Part shown: piece after piece, positions 22,625 through 32,650 of the stretch | How positions within the stretch are numbered: position 1 is the stretch's first letter | How the letters are laid out: each line of letters begins with the position of its first letter | Source: Macrostomum hystrix | Taxonomy: Eukaryota > Platyhelminthes > Macrostomidae | Assembly (NCBI GenBank): GCA_950097015.1 | Contig: CATNEN010000027.1 | Span: 640,001-704,000, forward strand | Direction of reading: 5' to 3' | Length of the DNA: 64,000 nt | Program-made: the position numbers and the translations under genes | Notes under the pieces: generated by a model | Told to the model about the DNA's origin: nothing | Database searches by the model: none | What the model saw: the letters and a program-made list of their open reading frames with translations, nothing else

Positions 22625-24002
22625 CTAATTCCTCTCCCTCCTATTGGCGTTGTGTTGAGCAGTAAGTGCACCGGCTGAGTAATAGCCATTTGGCAGGCCG
22701 AGCAGTCTAGCCCAGGAGCCGCTGCTGGCCAGGTAGCCATTGCGCACATCAGCAGCCGACAGTTTAGGCTTGCCGGCGCGGGTCAGCCAGCGAAATCCCG
22801 CCCAGCCACCGTCGGCGCAACCGACTAGCAGCAGGCCGCTGTCGGCGTCAACCCGGAGCTCGCCGGGCGCGCCGGAACGATCGGCGGAGCTAGTCCGCTG
22901 ATGCCCGGCCAGCGCAACCAGGGCTTCCCGGCGGCCGTGCCGATGGCTGCCGAATTCCAGGCGACAGCGCAGAGGCCAGGCGTGGCCAAGACCCCGAGCG
23001 GTCCGGTCCACCTGGTCAGCTGTCATGCGACCGAAGTCCAGACAGGCGAAACTGGGGTCGGGCCTGCGGACAGCATGAATCCGGACTATTGTTGGTCCCT
23101 GATCCCATCTCACTGATCCTCTAGCTTCTCTGATCCCATCTCACTGATCCTTTAGCTTCTCTGATCCCATCTCACTGATCCTCAAGCTTCTCTGATTCCA
23201 TCTAACTTATTCTCTAACTTCTCTGATCCCATCTCACTGATTCTCTAGATCTGTTAATACACACTTGCTAGTTCCCAAGACCCAAGTAGATCCCACTTCG
23301 CTAATCCCTTAGCTCCCAGATCCCATTTCGCTAATCCCTTCGCTCGGGCTACAACATTTCTCATCATCTTAAGAGACAATCCAGCTAAGCAGACCTCTTT
23401 GCCAGCGACCTGGCGTAGGGCAGATCGGCCTGGGCAACGCCAGCTCTCCTGGCGGCCGGCAGGTCAGTCAGCGTTGCCTCCAGGCAGTCGCAGCCGAGCT
23501 CGGCCAGCTGGTTGAGCAGCTGCGGAGTTGTCTCATCGCCAGTCAGAGATATTCGACGCTGCAGCAGGACGCCACCTTTATCGAAGCCGTTCGGTGACAC
23601 CTCCGTGATCGACACGCCTGTGTAGGTATCGCCAGCCAGGATGGCGTACAGGATGGGAGCGGAACCACGCCATCTGGGCAGGAGGCTGGGGTGCACATTG
23701 ATGGCGCCCAGCGGGAACTGACGCAGCACACTTGCAGGAATGAATCGGCCAAAGGAGGCCACAATTCCGATGTCGAATTGGCCGAATTGGAAGCTGTCGG
23801 GCTGCCAGGCGTTCACCGGCACGTTGAGGCGACAAGCCGCCTCGCTGGCTGGACATTGGCTGGCGCTGGAGGTCACGAGTTCAAGTCCAGATAGACGACC
23901 GGACTGCAGCATGCGGTAGAGGCGGGCCAGATGAATACAGGTGAATTGATCGCTGCCGAGTAGCAGAGCCCGTAGGGGCCCGGCAACAGGGCTAGCAACC
24001 AT
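22625..24002 (-). CDS. MTFMT: mitochondrial methionyl-tRNA formyltransferase, 2 exons
   Basis: Exons (minus) 24002-23395 and 23063-22625, joined in phase 2 (split Arg codon), give 348 residues. The enzyme transfers a formyl group from 10-formyl-tetrahydrofolate to Met-tRNA for mitochondrial translation initiation. Seen: Rossmann-type N-terminal domain (ALLLGSDQF); catalytic Asn102 and His104 in INVHPSLLPRWRGSAP; catalytic Asp141 in SPNGFDKGG; the linker YARSLAKRPDPSF, rebuilt by the splice; then the C-terminal tRNA-binding domain (FGRMTADQVDRTARGLGHAW, LSAADVRNGYL). These match the order in bacterial Fmt and animal MTFMT. The frame is open 18 nt upstream without ATG, so the ATG at 24002 is used; the mitochondrial targeting peptide is short or upstream. 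The 331-bp intron contains a short 31-bp tandem repeat. Confidence 0.93.
23100..23350. repeat. short tandem repeat in MTFMT intron
   Basis: Four to five diverging copies of a roughly 31-bp unit (CTCTGATCCCATCTCACTGA and TCCTCTAGCTT). Its exon-proximal copy overlaps the region just before the 3' splice site. Confidence 0.8.
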
Positions 24003-24129
24003 TGATTTGCCCGCGGTCAATCGCTAGCAGCTCGAAATGTTCGCTTTACCCACAAGCAGATATACTTTCTGGCTGAAATTCGATAAAATAAAGCTAGTCT
24101 TTTGGGGACTGGCCAACATATGACTGGTG

Positions 24130-24500
24130 AGACCTGACCTGGGGACTGAGGGAGACAACCTGAGGGAGACAACCTGAGGACTGAGGGAGACAACCTGAGG
24201 ACTGAGGGAGACAACCTGAGGGCTGAGGGAGACAACCTGAGGACTAAGGGAGACAACCTGAGGACTGAGGGAGACAACCTGAGGACTGAGGGAGACAACC
24301 TGAGGACTGAGGGAGACAACCTGAGGTCTGAGGTAGACAACCTGAGGTCTGAGGGAGACAACCTGAGGTCTGAGGTAGACACTCGGAGGGAGAAAACCTG
24401 ACGACTGAGGTAGACATCCTGAGGGAGAAAACCTGAGGACTGAGGGAGACAATCTGAGGTCTGAGGGAGAACGACCTGAGGTCTGTGGTAGACAGCCTGA
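24130..24500. repeat. 21-bp minisatellite
   Basis: Unit of 21 bp, GAGGGAGACAACCTGAGGAC and one base, about 17 copies between MTFMT and the acidic-protein gene. The unit length is a multiple of three and gives overlapping spurious minus-strand ORFs. Confidence 0.95.
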
Positions 24501-24690
24501 AATAATATGAAAATCGATCCGATTTAAAACCAGAGAAATTAGTGAGTTCAGTGTGCATTTTTACAAAAGAGCCCTAATCACTTGCGATCAACATAATGCA
24601 CAGTCAGCTACAAGTCCGACACAAAAAGCCGAGCGTGCAATGTTTCAAATGCAAAATCCAAGTATAGATATTTCACAATGCAAGTTTTCA

Positions 24691-25155
24691 TCACAGCTCT
24701 TCAATGGTTGGCTTTTTGGTTGGCGGCGCCGAACCAATCACCAGGTATCGGCGACTGCGGCTGCGGCGCCCCTTGGCAGACAGCAGCTTGCGCGAGCACA
24801 CGGCCGATTCACATGGCACTCGGCCATCGGGTTCGCCATCTTCAACGCTGCAACAACTGCAAGGAAGTTCGTTGCCGTTATTAGCTTCTTCCTGATCAGC
24901 AGCTTCCACTTCGTCCTCGCTGGAGGAATCTGACGACGATGACGAAGCTGAATGATCATCGTCAGGTTGCTCGTAAAGCTGCAATTTAAGCTCTATAAAC
25001 CTGGCCTCAGAATCCGATTGCTTTCTTGTACCTTCAACAGCGATATCGGCGTCATCATCGGTGTCGTCTGGCGGCAGCTCAGCGCACGGCGGCGCCACCG
25101 TGTCCGCCCTAGCCTTGGCTAGAAATGCCTTCACCAGATTCAAGGCTGGAGTCAT
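24691..25155 (-). CDS. small acidic/serine-rich protein, unknown function
   Basis: Intact ORF of 154 residues with GC-rich codon use like the neighbouring real genes, set in AT-rich flanks. I do not recognise the family. It begins MTPALNLVKAFLAKARADTV, an amphipathic helix-like segment. It continues with acidic stretches (DDTDDDADIAVEG, DSSSEDEVEAADQEE) flanking a serine run, a cysteine cluster (CSCCSVEDGEPDGRVPCESAVC) and a basic patch RRSRSRRYLV, ending KKPTIEEL. Acidic and basic blocks suggest a nuclear or nucleolar protein, but that is inference. No membrane segment or signal peptide is seen. A candidate acceptor (TTACTGCATAG) lies about 18 bp before the ATG. Confidence 0.6.
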   Translation of the reverse strand: MTPALNLVKAFLAKARADTVAPPCAELPPDDTDDDADIAVEGTRKQSDSEARFIELKLQLYEQPDDDHSASSSSSDSSSEDEVEAADQEEANNGNELPCSCCSVEDGEPDGRVPCESAVCSRKLLSAKGRRSRSRRYLVIGSAPPTKKPTIEEL

Positions 25156-26854
25156 TGCAGGGCGGGAGTGACTATGCAGTAACTCGGAGGGGCGTTACAA
25201 ATTACCTAAACTGCACATTCATTAAACTGCACATTCGCTGAACTGTCCATTCGCTAAACTGTACAGTCTTTTAACTGTACACTCGCATAACATAAAATAA
25301 AATAATCTGCGAAATTGTAGGCATTCGAACTAGTGCATTCCTTTTATCTTACTATTCATATCACACAATGCTTACAATGAAACAACAGAACTTACATTTG
25401 CTTGGTGGAAGAGAATCGCCATGACTATTTGGCCCATTCATTATTTTATCTGAAAGCTTGTTTTCGAATTTCAAATTTGGGTTTAAATTATCAATAGAAT
25501 TCAGATATAAAAAACTCTTTGTGATTGGTGGACATATTTTACAAGCTACATCTAGCTACATTACCCCCTTTGCAGGTAATTTACATTTTAAAAAACCTAA
25601 TTTTAGGTCTCATCTCTCAGAAGATTCAAAGGTGTTTGCAATACCTAATTGGATTAGATTACATTTATACCTTTATAAAATGGTTATCAAGCTTACAACC
25701 AGCTTGCCAACTACCTGTTTGTCAACCATTACCTAGCCTCATTACCTCATCATTTGAGTCCATTTTGAGCTCATTGCAAGGCCAAGTTTCAGTGCCTTAG
25801 GGGACTTAAGGTCCTTTACTCAGGAATTCATGTGCTCTATTCAAATAAAATTTCAAATCCAACAGATGCACGGCATGGGTTCATAAGCATTATGCCTAGA
25901 TTAGGCATAGCAGACATAGCTAAATTGTGTAGTATTTGTTGTATGCATTTTCGCATAGCATTGAATATATAAGTTTTGTAGTGGTGTGGTGTGGCACAGA
26001 AATGTAACAAAATGTGGGGTGGAGAGTTGTACACTGTCCATGCAGTTATTCTAATAGGATTCATGTTAATTATGGGGACATGGTTGCATGCCTGAAAGCC
26101 CACCGATCTGGAGGCAGCATTTGCCATCATCTTGTTCCTATACTGGAACTGTCATTATTAATTGATCTATTGATCCATTGCATGAAAACTGAAATAAACT
26201 CTTTTTATTTTATAGTTCTGTTTAGCTAACCTTATTTACTAGGTTTGCATAAGCATAAAAAGACTGCAACAGACCACAATAGACTGCAATGGGATCAAGG
26301 AAGTAGGCCCTACTTTTATCTTATAATTTAGCTTTTGTGAACTATGTTGATTTCTAGTTAGTATTTGTTTTAATTTAACTTATTTAAAAACCTTGATAGA
26401 AAACAGATTTATACACTTTTGGAAAATATATTAGTTGTATACAAATAACAAATAGTTGAATTTTGTAATTATTTTCAGTAATTTTTATTTATTTATAGCT
26501 TTTTTCTTATGTTTGCTTCTTAATGGATACTTTTGGCTTAATTTTAACTCACATAAAATTTTATGGTGGTTATTAGATACTAGTAGTTTGATAATCATTA
26601 GTGTCAAGGATTTTTGTTTTCTTTGTATAGTTTTTTATTTAAAAAAACTCATATCATGCATAAAATCTGATTTGCACAAATTTTAATAAGGTAATATGAA
26701 GTGACACATTGTTTGCAAAAATCCCAATAGAGTTAAGATCTCAGAATATCAACCAAACACCACCAGCTCTCTAAGTAATTGCTTTCTAAGTAATAATCAT
26801 AGGTGGCAGAGCAAAAAATTATGGTTACAGTCTTTTTGTCTGCTGCCAGCTTGT
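25156..26854. other. intergenic, nothing recognised
   Basis: AT-rich. Around 25200-25290 there are loosely repeated (A)ACTGCACATTCG/ACTGTACATTCG segments. Short ORFs (for example 25837-26130 minus and 26456-26686 plus) have AT-driven composition and no recognisable motif. Confidence 0.4.
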
Positions 26855-26863
26855 CTGCTATTT
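26855..26863. repeat. target-site duplication, left copy (9 bp)
   Basis: CTGCTATTT, repeated exactly at 30403-30411 on the other side of the inverted-repeat element. Confidence 0.85.
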
Positions 26864-26947
26864 GGGTGCCAGTCAATTCGGCGACAGGTTAATTCGGCGA
26901 CAACCAATTAGGCGACAAGTCAGTTCGGCGACAACCAATTCGGCGAC
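26864..26947 (+). repeat. left terminal inverted repeat
   Basis: Starts GGGTGCCAGTCAATTCGGCG. It has five core motifs (TTCGGCGAC, third copy TAGGCGAC) alternating with AGGTT, AACC and AAGTC spacers. The repeated cores are plausible recombinase binding sites (inference). Confidence 0.88.
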
Positions 26948-27754
26948 AAATATAGATTAAAAACTGAAAAAGCCCTTTCGAAAACGGGGGTGTATATAAC
27001 ATGGGCTCGCATTGGGCACACTGGGACAACTGGGTTTGAAACATTATAACAAAAAATACATTTCTTTACCTTCATCAGCGTTTAATGCAAGAAGAGAAAA
27101 ATAGAAAAAAAAATTTATTTTCAGAAACGTTTATTTTAAATTGCTACGTCTTTACTTAATAACTCAAATGTTTTAACAACGATTTTCAACTTCCTTTCGA
27201 TAAAATATTTGCTTTCAACTGAAAGCTTTACTTTTTCTCGAAAAGCAACGAGAAAGCTGTAGTAATTACTCAACTTGTTTGCTGGTAAATTATAAAAATG
27301 ATTTACTTTGTAATGATTTTTGTTTCTAATAGTTTCTGTTAAAGAAGAAGGCATGGAAAAAAATCCGTGACAACAAGCTGCCAATTACGTATATTTACCA
27401 ACAAAAGTAAGGATAATACATACGCTGTGGAACACATATAGAGCTGACTAGAAAGTTAAAACTAATTTGCGGAGCCCAGCAAATAGGAAAATATTTGCCG
27501 ACTGTTTAGAAAAGAAAAAAACAAAAAAACAGAACCGTAGAACTACAAAAAAATGTAGCAAATCCGCACAATTTAAATAAAGTATGCTGAAATGCTAAGT
27601 GTGTAAAAAAACTTTAAGACAAAAATATTGAAAACGTACAAGTTACATTTCGAAACAAATGTTTTAATAAAAAAATTTAAATGCCTAGCGTACAAAAAAT
27701 GAATGAAAAATAAATGAAAACCATAATTTAATAGTTGTAAATTTTACATGCTAT

Positions 27755-27970
27755 GGCGGCCTCATACCCGGTGGGAAAAAAGCTGACGGTCCGCCAGCGC
27801 TGCCGCCATCGGCATCGCCAGCGGCCCGGCAGTCGGGATGCGCCACGAAATGCTAGCGGCCCGCCGTGGCGGCCCGCCAGTGGCATGCCGCCGCTTTGCC
27901 GCCAGAAGTGCTGATATGCCAGCGGCATGCCGCCACTTTGCCGCCGCTTTACCGGCAGCGCTGGCGCTAC
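27755..27970. repeat. GC-rich island inside the element
   Basis: About 215 bp of strongly GC-rich DNA in an otherwise AT-rich interior. It has repeated, partly palindromic GCGGCATGCCGC-, CCGCCACTTTGCCGCC- and GCGGCCCGCC-type words. No coding interpretation is convincing in any frame. It may be a nested insertion or a regulatory segment of the element. Confidence 0.5.
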
Positions 27971-28426
27971 TACTACTGCAGTACAGTACTACTACTTGAT
28001 TTACAGTGAGATGCCCGCTACTTTTCCAGCAGTACTGCTTATTTTCTAGAGGCATAGTTGCCACTTAAACCAGCAAAATACGCAGGAACGGCAACATTTA
28101 TCAGACGGCAGCATCGTCTATGAGCAAAATGATTTTAATTCATTTAAATGATTGTAATTTAATTCACCATTCAATTTCTATTTACTCAAGCAGTCCAGAG
28201 CTGTCAAATGATTTATTGAATGCCAACTAAAAAGATGCGTAAAGCACTCCATTCGGCTAATTTCCTGAAGGCCACTTGTAACAGAAAGATAGTAGGTACG
28301 GCAAAGTTTTATTTTTCAAAAATAATTAATTCGACTGACATAAAGAGGCGCCTTATAAAAGTATACGTGGGCTGATTGCTCATTGTTAGTTAATTGCTTG
28401 CAACTCAAAAGTCACAAAAGCAGCGC

Positions 28427-29959
28427 TCACTCCGGCTCATCGTTCCTGCTTTTCATCCGGCGCTGTCTGCCACCCATCCTGTCAGCCGCGTTCTTCAAAG
28501 CTGCCGCTATAGCTTGCTCAATCTCCCGCTCGTTGCTCTTTGGGAAAGATTGCAGTGCGGCCTGTTTTGTGACGTCCTCCAACTGGCCGATGAAGCGCAA
28601 TCGATTGTCAACTCCATGGCGGTTAAACTTGGTTTGCATGTCGTTGGTCAACAACACGCTGACGGCCGAACGCACGAAAGCCCGCACGGTGGTACCACCG
28701 ACTTGTCTGATTTGTCTGATCACTGAGGCCTTGAAAGTCATGTCGTTCAGACGGTTCAGCAAATCCTGAACTTCGTGAGTGCTAGCGCACGGAGAAATTT
28801 TCTCGGCTTCCGCGGGCGCATCGTTGCCATCCATCCTGTCGAGTCTGTCCTCGATTGCTACGACGCGTTTCAGGACGACAGACATCAAATAGTAGACAGA
28901 GCCAACCGTTCCAGGTTGCAAACCCTTTCGACGCACCAGAGAGTCCACGGGTCCGCATTCACCCTCGAAAAGCTGGCGGGGCTGACGTGACGAACTCCTT
29001 GAGCGCGCCTGGCTGTGTCCTTTTGACCTATCGGTACTGTGCACACTGCGCTGTTGACCGCCGCCAGACCTCACCGATGTGTCGTCAGGACTCCTCGAAC
29101 GTGCACTGCCGCGTCGTCTCCGCGATTGGCTCTGCTGCGGACTACGCCGCTGATCGCCGTCAGAGCTCACCGATGTGTCGTCAGGACTCCTCGAACGTGC
29201 ACTGCCGCGTCGTCTCCGCGATTGGCTCTGCTGCGGACTACGCCGCTGATCGCCGTCAGAGCTCACCGATGTGTCGTCAGGACTCCTCGAACGTGCACTG
29301 CCGCGTCGTCTCCGCGATTGGCTCTGCTGCGGAGTGCGCTGGTCTCCACCAGGGCTCGCCAATGGGCCCCGATTCTCCGAACGCGACTCGATCTGCTGCT
29401 GCTTTCGCGACGATCGATCTCTTCTTGGGCTCGTGCTTCTTGACCGAGACCACGGATGCAGCTGCGACAAAGGACGCCTCGGCGGTGGTAAAAGTCTTGG
29501 CGGCTGAGCAGTGATGGCAGGCGTTGAATGTTGAACCAATAGGCTGCTGCCCGAAGGACGCTCAGCTTCGGACTCCAAGCCAGAGGTTTCACCAACACAA
29601 CTGTAGTACAAGTTCTCTGGCGGAAAGCGAAGTCGACCTCCACTGCAAAAGCGAGGCACCTTCTTCAAAATCTGCTCAACAGACATATTTCGCCGCTTTA
29701 TGGTCTGGCAGTGCTTCAATGTAGAGAAAAGATCCGCTTCCTGAGTTGCCACTTGAATGAGGACACCCTTGCATTCGGCTTCCTCGAATTTCACGCGAAG
29801 AACTCGCTTGTTACCAGGGTCCGCGATAAGATTCTTGTAGATTTCTTCGGACCAATTTGTACAGCAGCTTATAGGGTGTACGGAGAAAGGGTCGTAAGCA
29901 GATCCTTTGTCGCTTGGGAAGTAAACCAAAGCAAACTTTATCTCTTCAAAGTTGAGCAT
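28427..29959 (-). CDS. 510-residue Arg/Ser-rich protein with DUF4806-like C-terminus
   Basis: Intronless, intact ORF occupying the right half of the inverted-repeat element. The N-terminus (about 1-90) holds ALVYFPSDK, ISCCTNW, RVLRVKFEEAECKGVLIQV. It looks like the small N-terminal region commonly paired with DUF4806. The middle is low-complexity: Pro-rich, then RS-type with three tandem copies of a 32-residue unit (96 bp) containing SQSRRRRGSARSRSPDDTSV. The C-terminus (about 395-480) contains EVQDLLNRLND, RQVGGTTVRAFVRSAVSVLL, TNDMQTKFNRHGVDNRLRFI, which fits DUF4806 as I recall it (Leu-rich helix, GG turn, LLTN, FNxxG). The function of that domain is unknown. The RS repeats would suit a nuclear, RNA- or chromatin-associated protein. 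It could be a captured host gene or the element's own gene. Confidence 0.75.
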   Translation of the reverse strand: MLNFEEIKFALVYFPSDKGSAYDPFSVHPISCCTNWSEEIYKNLIADPGNKRVLRVKFEEAECKGVLIQVATQEADLFSTLKHCQTIKRRNMSVEQILKKVPRFCSGGRLRFPPENLYYSCVGETSGLESEAERPSGSSLLVQHSTPAITAQPPRLLPPPRRPLSQLHPWSRSRSTSPRRDRSSRKQQQIESRSENRGPLASPGGDQRTPQQSQSRRRRGSARSRSPDDTSVSSDGDQRRSPQQSQSRRRRGSARSRSPDDTSVSSDGDQRRSPQQSQSRRRRGSARSRSPDDTSVRSGGGQQRSVHSTDRSKGHSQARSRSSSRQPRQLFEGECGPVDSLVRRKGLQPGTVGSVYYLMSVVLKRVVAIEDRLDRMDGNDAPAEAEKISPCASTHEVQDLLNRLNDMTFKASVIRQIRQVGGTTVRAFVRSAVSVLLTNDMQTKFNRHGVDNRLRFIGQLEDVTKQAALQSFPKSNEREIEQAIAAALKNAADRMGGRQRRMKSRNDEPE

Positions 29960-30318
29960 TGCAGATTAAGCTAAAATGAAATTTTGGAAATATCATTTAG
30001 AATTTCCCACTTTATTAAATATATGCTGATCCAATGGATCGCAGTCACTCATGCTCAGGGTGATCACACTGCAATATACTTAGCAGTCGATCCGTTTGTA
30101 TGTATAGTCTAAGTGAAAACAGGAGCTCGGAAAGGAGCATTACTTTTTACCTAATTACAACGACACTCAGTCCGACGAGATTGGAGAATAATTATACCCA
30201 AATTATAGTAATACTCAAACAAAAACGAATAAATTTCCAGAGAATTAGTCACTGATACAAGTCATGTCAAGTTAAACTGTCAATCAAAATACTTTCTTGC
30301 AGAACCCTACTATTCGCA

Positions 30319-30402
30319 GTCGCCGAATTGACTGTCGCCGAATTGACTTGTCGCCGAATTGGTTGTAGCCGAGTTGGACTGTCGCCGAATTAACTGGAAG
30401 CC
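30319..30402 (-). repeat. right terminal inverted repeat
   Basis: Reverse complement starts GGCTTCCAGTTAATTCGGCG. It has five core motifs, the second degenerate (ACTCGGCTAC). Confidence 0.88.
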
Positions 30403-30411
30403 CTGCTATTT
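30403..30411. repeat. target-site duplication, right copy (9 bp)
   Basis: CTGCTATTT, identical to 26855-26863. Confidence 0.85.
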
Positions 30412-31426
30412 ATATGTCTTTAAAGGAAACTTAGAAAAAAACGCGTCTACCATAAGGAAAATTAAAACATTCATCTGCTATGGCGTGCCTACAAATTTAT
30501 TAAGTGGTTACTCTCTCAAGCATGGCAAGGCATCATGTCACTGCACACAATTAAAAGTAGGTACAAATCTATCCAAATTAGCCAAACAACTTAAAAAATC
30601 GAATTATCTTCCATCTACACACTGGCATGTACACAGGGATAGTAGCAATTTCTTCCCAATTCGAGTTAAGGCCAAGTTTTCAACTTGTCTGCAACTCGAA
30701 TGCTCTCATGTACTGTGTGTGTGGGCTTTTTATTTTTTCTAAGAAACATTCGATAACTCAAATAGGTATTTTTAACAACAAAACAAAACGATATATATTT
30801 TTTCTTTTAGGTTTTGGAATTAATTTTACTGTGCACAAACTGTTGTATGGATGTTTGTTCGTATGCTTGTATGGAAGTATGAACATTCTTATTTACAGGC
30901 CTTTAGTTCGGTCTAGTAATTTGAGTTGATAGTCAATGAAGCCAAGTTACATTATTGACAAGTCTTATCGACTACTGCCGGTGACCACATTTTGTCGTTT
31001 TCAAGGACGAATCGGTTCGGATTTAAAACGTTTCTTAGGTCTAGCTATTCTCCGAATGGTCAGTCTTTTGAATCGTTTTTAGAAGTGGAACCATTATCTC
31101 GTTATGTGCTCGAAATTTTTCGATCCATTGTCAATATTGTCACTTCGCTACGAAACAAAAACCATACGCCTAACTACGATATTTTGTGAATGTTTTTTCA
31201 AGAACCATTATAATTAAGCATGATGTGTTTTGGATTAAGCCAGTAAAGAAGAAACAATTATTTTAGGGAGATGATGTAGATATTCAGATCATTTACTGCA
31301 ACAGTAGTGTGCCTAAGCCTAAGGAGATGAAGTATACATTTATAAAACTTACTTCGAAACTTTTAGAGCTTGGATTGACTAGCAAGTGAGCCCCAAACTG
31401 CACAACCATAAGTTAAGTTAAGTATT
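30412..31426. other. intergenic, nothing recognised
   Basis: AT-rich unique DNA. Short plus-strand ORFs have no recognisable motif and AT-driven composition. Confidence 0.4.
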
Positions 31427-32071
31427 AGGGTAATACATCATCAACCAAACAATGAATGTGTATTTTTTAACTTCAAACCTAAGCTACAGATTTTCTATTT
31501 AAGATATGATGATAAATCAAAAGCCAAGTTATAGAAAACAGTTACATCTTTCTAAAAAGTATCTGCTTTTGCTATTTTATCAAATAGAAAAAAAGTTATT
31601 CCTGCTTTTTATCTAAAACCGAACAATGATTTTCATGTATCTTCAAACCAAACAGAGAATTTGATGTTTGGTTTTACAATTTGAGTGAGTGGTTTAATCT
31701 TATTTTAAGGAGTGAACTATCATGAATTATATAATTTGAAAGCATTTTTAATGCTCTATCAATAACTACATTTATGGTCATTTAATTGGTAAGCAACCAT
31801 ATACAATCTTCGTCTAAAGTACATACTGAAAAAATGTTGTTAAAAAGTATGCTTTTGCAATAAAAATTTATACTGAAACATCAATATCTTTCTTTCCTCT
31901 TAATGCTTCATTGCACATCATGCCTCAGCTTGTAGATAATTTCTTCAACTTTCAAATTAGTTGTTCTGTGAAACACAATAGCTTGTTTCTGTCTTGCACG
32001 AGACCAAGGAAAAAGTCAAAATTCTTGTTCGGTTTTGAAGATACACTGTTTGGTTGATGATACATTACCCT
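31427..32071. mobile_element. MITE-like inverted-repeat element, about 645 bp
   Basis: Ends are AGGGTAATACATCATCAACC and, reverse-complemented from the right, AGGGTAATGTATCATCAACC, followed on both sides by AAACA and then CTTCAAA-type words. Related CTTCAAACCAAACAG and AAACCGAACAATG words recur inside (31612-31660), partly inverted. There is no ORF. I found no clear target-site duplication, so the class is unassigned. Confidence 0.6.
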
Positions 32072-32165
32072 ATCAGGACTGCCAGTTCACTTTAACACCT
32101 TGGCCTATTTATGTTGGCAAAAACCAATTTGGTGACAAGTCACTTTGACAATGGCAACAATCTGC
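32072..32165 (+). repeat. decayed terminal repeat related to the 26864 element
   Basis: From about 32076, CTGCCAGTTCACTTT and then AAAACCAATTTGGTGACAAG and TCACTTTGACAATGGC follow the layout of the left terminal repeat, with C-to-T-like changes (TTCGGCGAC to TTTGGTGAC). No matching right end was found. Confidence 0.45.
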
Positions 32166-32319
32166 TTTCATAATTCGAAATGGCAAGTAATTTTTTAAGC
32201 ATCACTTTGTTTATGCCTATATTAACAGTGGGATAGGCCTAAGTATTGGTTTCTAATTTGCTTTCTTTTAATTCACTATTTCATGTCAGCTAAATAATGG
32301 TTATTTTAAATTTTTAATA

Positions 32320-32650
32320 ATAATAATAATTGATTACACCTGCCCTGATTGGGTTAGATGTGCAGCCAATAGCACAGCCACAGCTATTGCGGGTGCATCT
32401 GAAGGCTGTGTATAGGTATATAGCTCTGAACTGAACTGTATATAGTTCAGTCCATAGACTATGGGGATGCCACACCACTTTCAATTATCCCAGCTGATGC
32501 TAGTACCCATTTAACAGCTGGGTGAACTGAAGCAATGCAGAGTTAAGTGTCTTGCTAAAGGACACAGATTGTTCCAGTGGAGTTGGGAATCAAACACCCA
32601 ACCTTCAACTCGTGAGTCCAACACCCTAACCACTAGGCTACAACCTCTTA
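32320..32650 (-). mobile_element. SINE family B, full length
   Basis: Reverse-orientation copy: plus strand begins with the AATAATAATAATAATTG tail, then GATTACACCTGCCC, a duplicated CAGTCCATAGACT region, ACCCATTTAACAGCTGGGTG and the tRNA-like head ending CACTAGGCTACAACCTC. It carries a roughly 30-bp internal expansion around CTGAACTGAACTGTATATAG compared with 6943-7236. Confidence 0.85.

Larger units (their letters stand above)
26864..30402. mobile_element. 3,539-bp terminal-inverted-repeat element, Mutator-like, carrying DUF4806-like ORF
   Basis: The two ends are inverted repeats of 84 bp (26864-26947 and 30319-30402) that align without gaps, 72 of 84 bases identical by hand count. Termini are GGGTGCCAGT and GGCTTCCAGT. 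Each end holds five copies of AATTCGGCGAC or a one- to two-base variant, spaced 15-16 bp. A perfect 9-bp duplication (CTGCTATTT) flanks the element. Long composite inverted repeats and a 9-bp duplication are known for Mutator (MULE) elements; the class assignment is inference. The interior has one long ORF (28427-29959, minus) and a GC-rich segment (27755-27970). No transposase-like ORF was seen, so the copy is non-autonomous or of a type I do not know. Confidence 0.85.

Noticed and set aside
26456-26686. Hydrophobic 76-residue ORF
   Set aside because: T-rich composition produces Phe/Leu/Ile strings; no start context, motif or codon bias.
28775-29514. Plus-strand ORFs opposite the DUF4806-like ORF
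   Set aside because: Shadow frames of the repeated RS region; composition follows the antisense gene.
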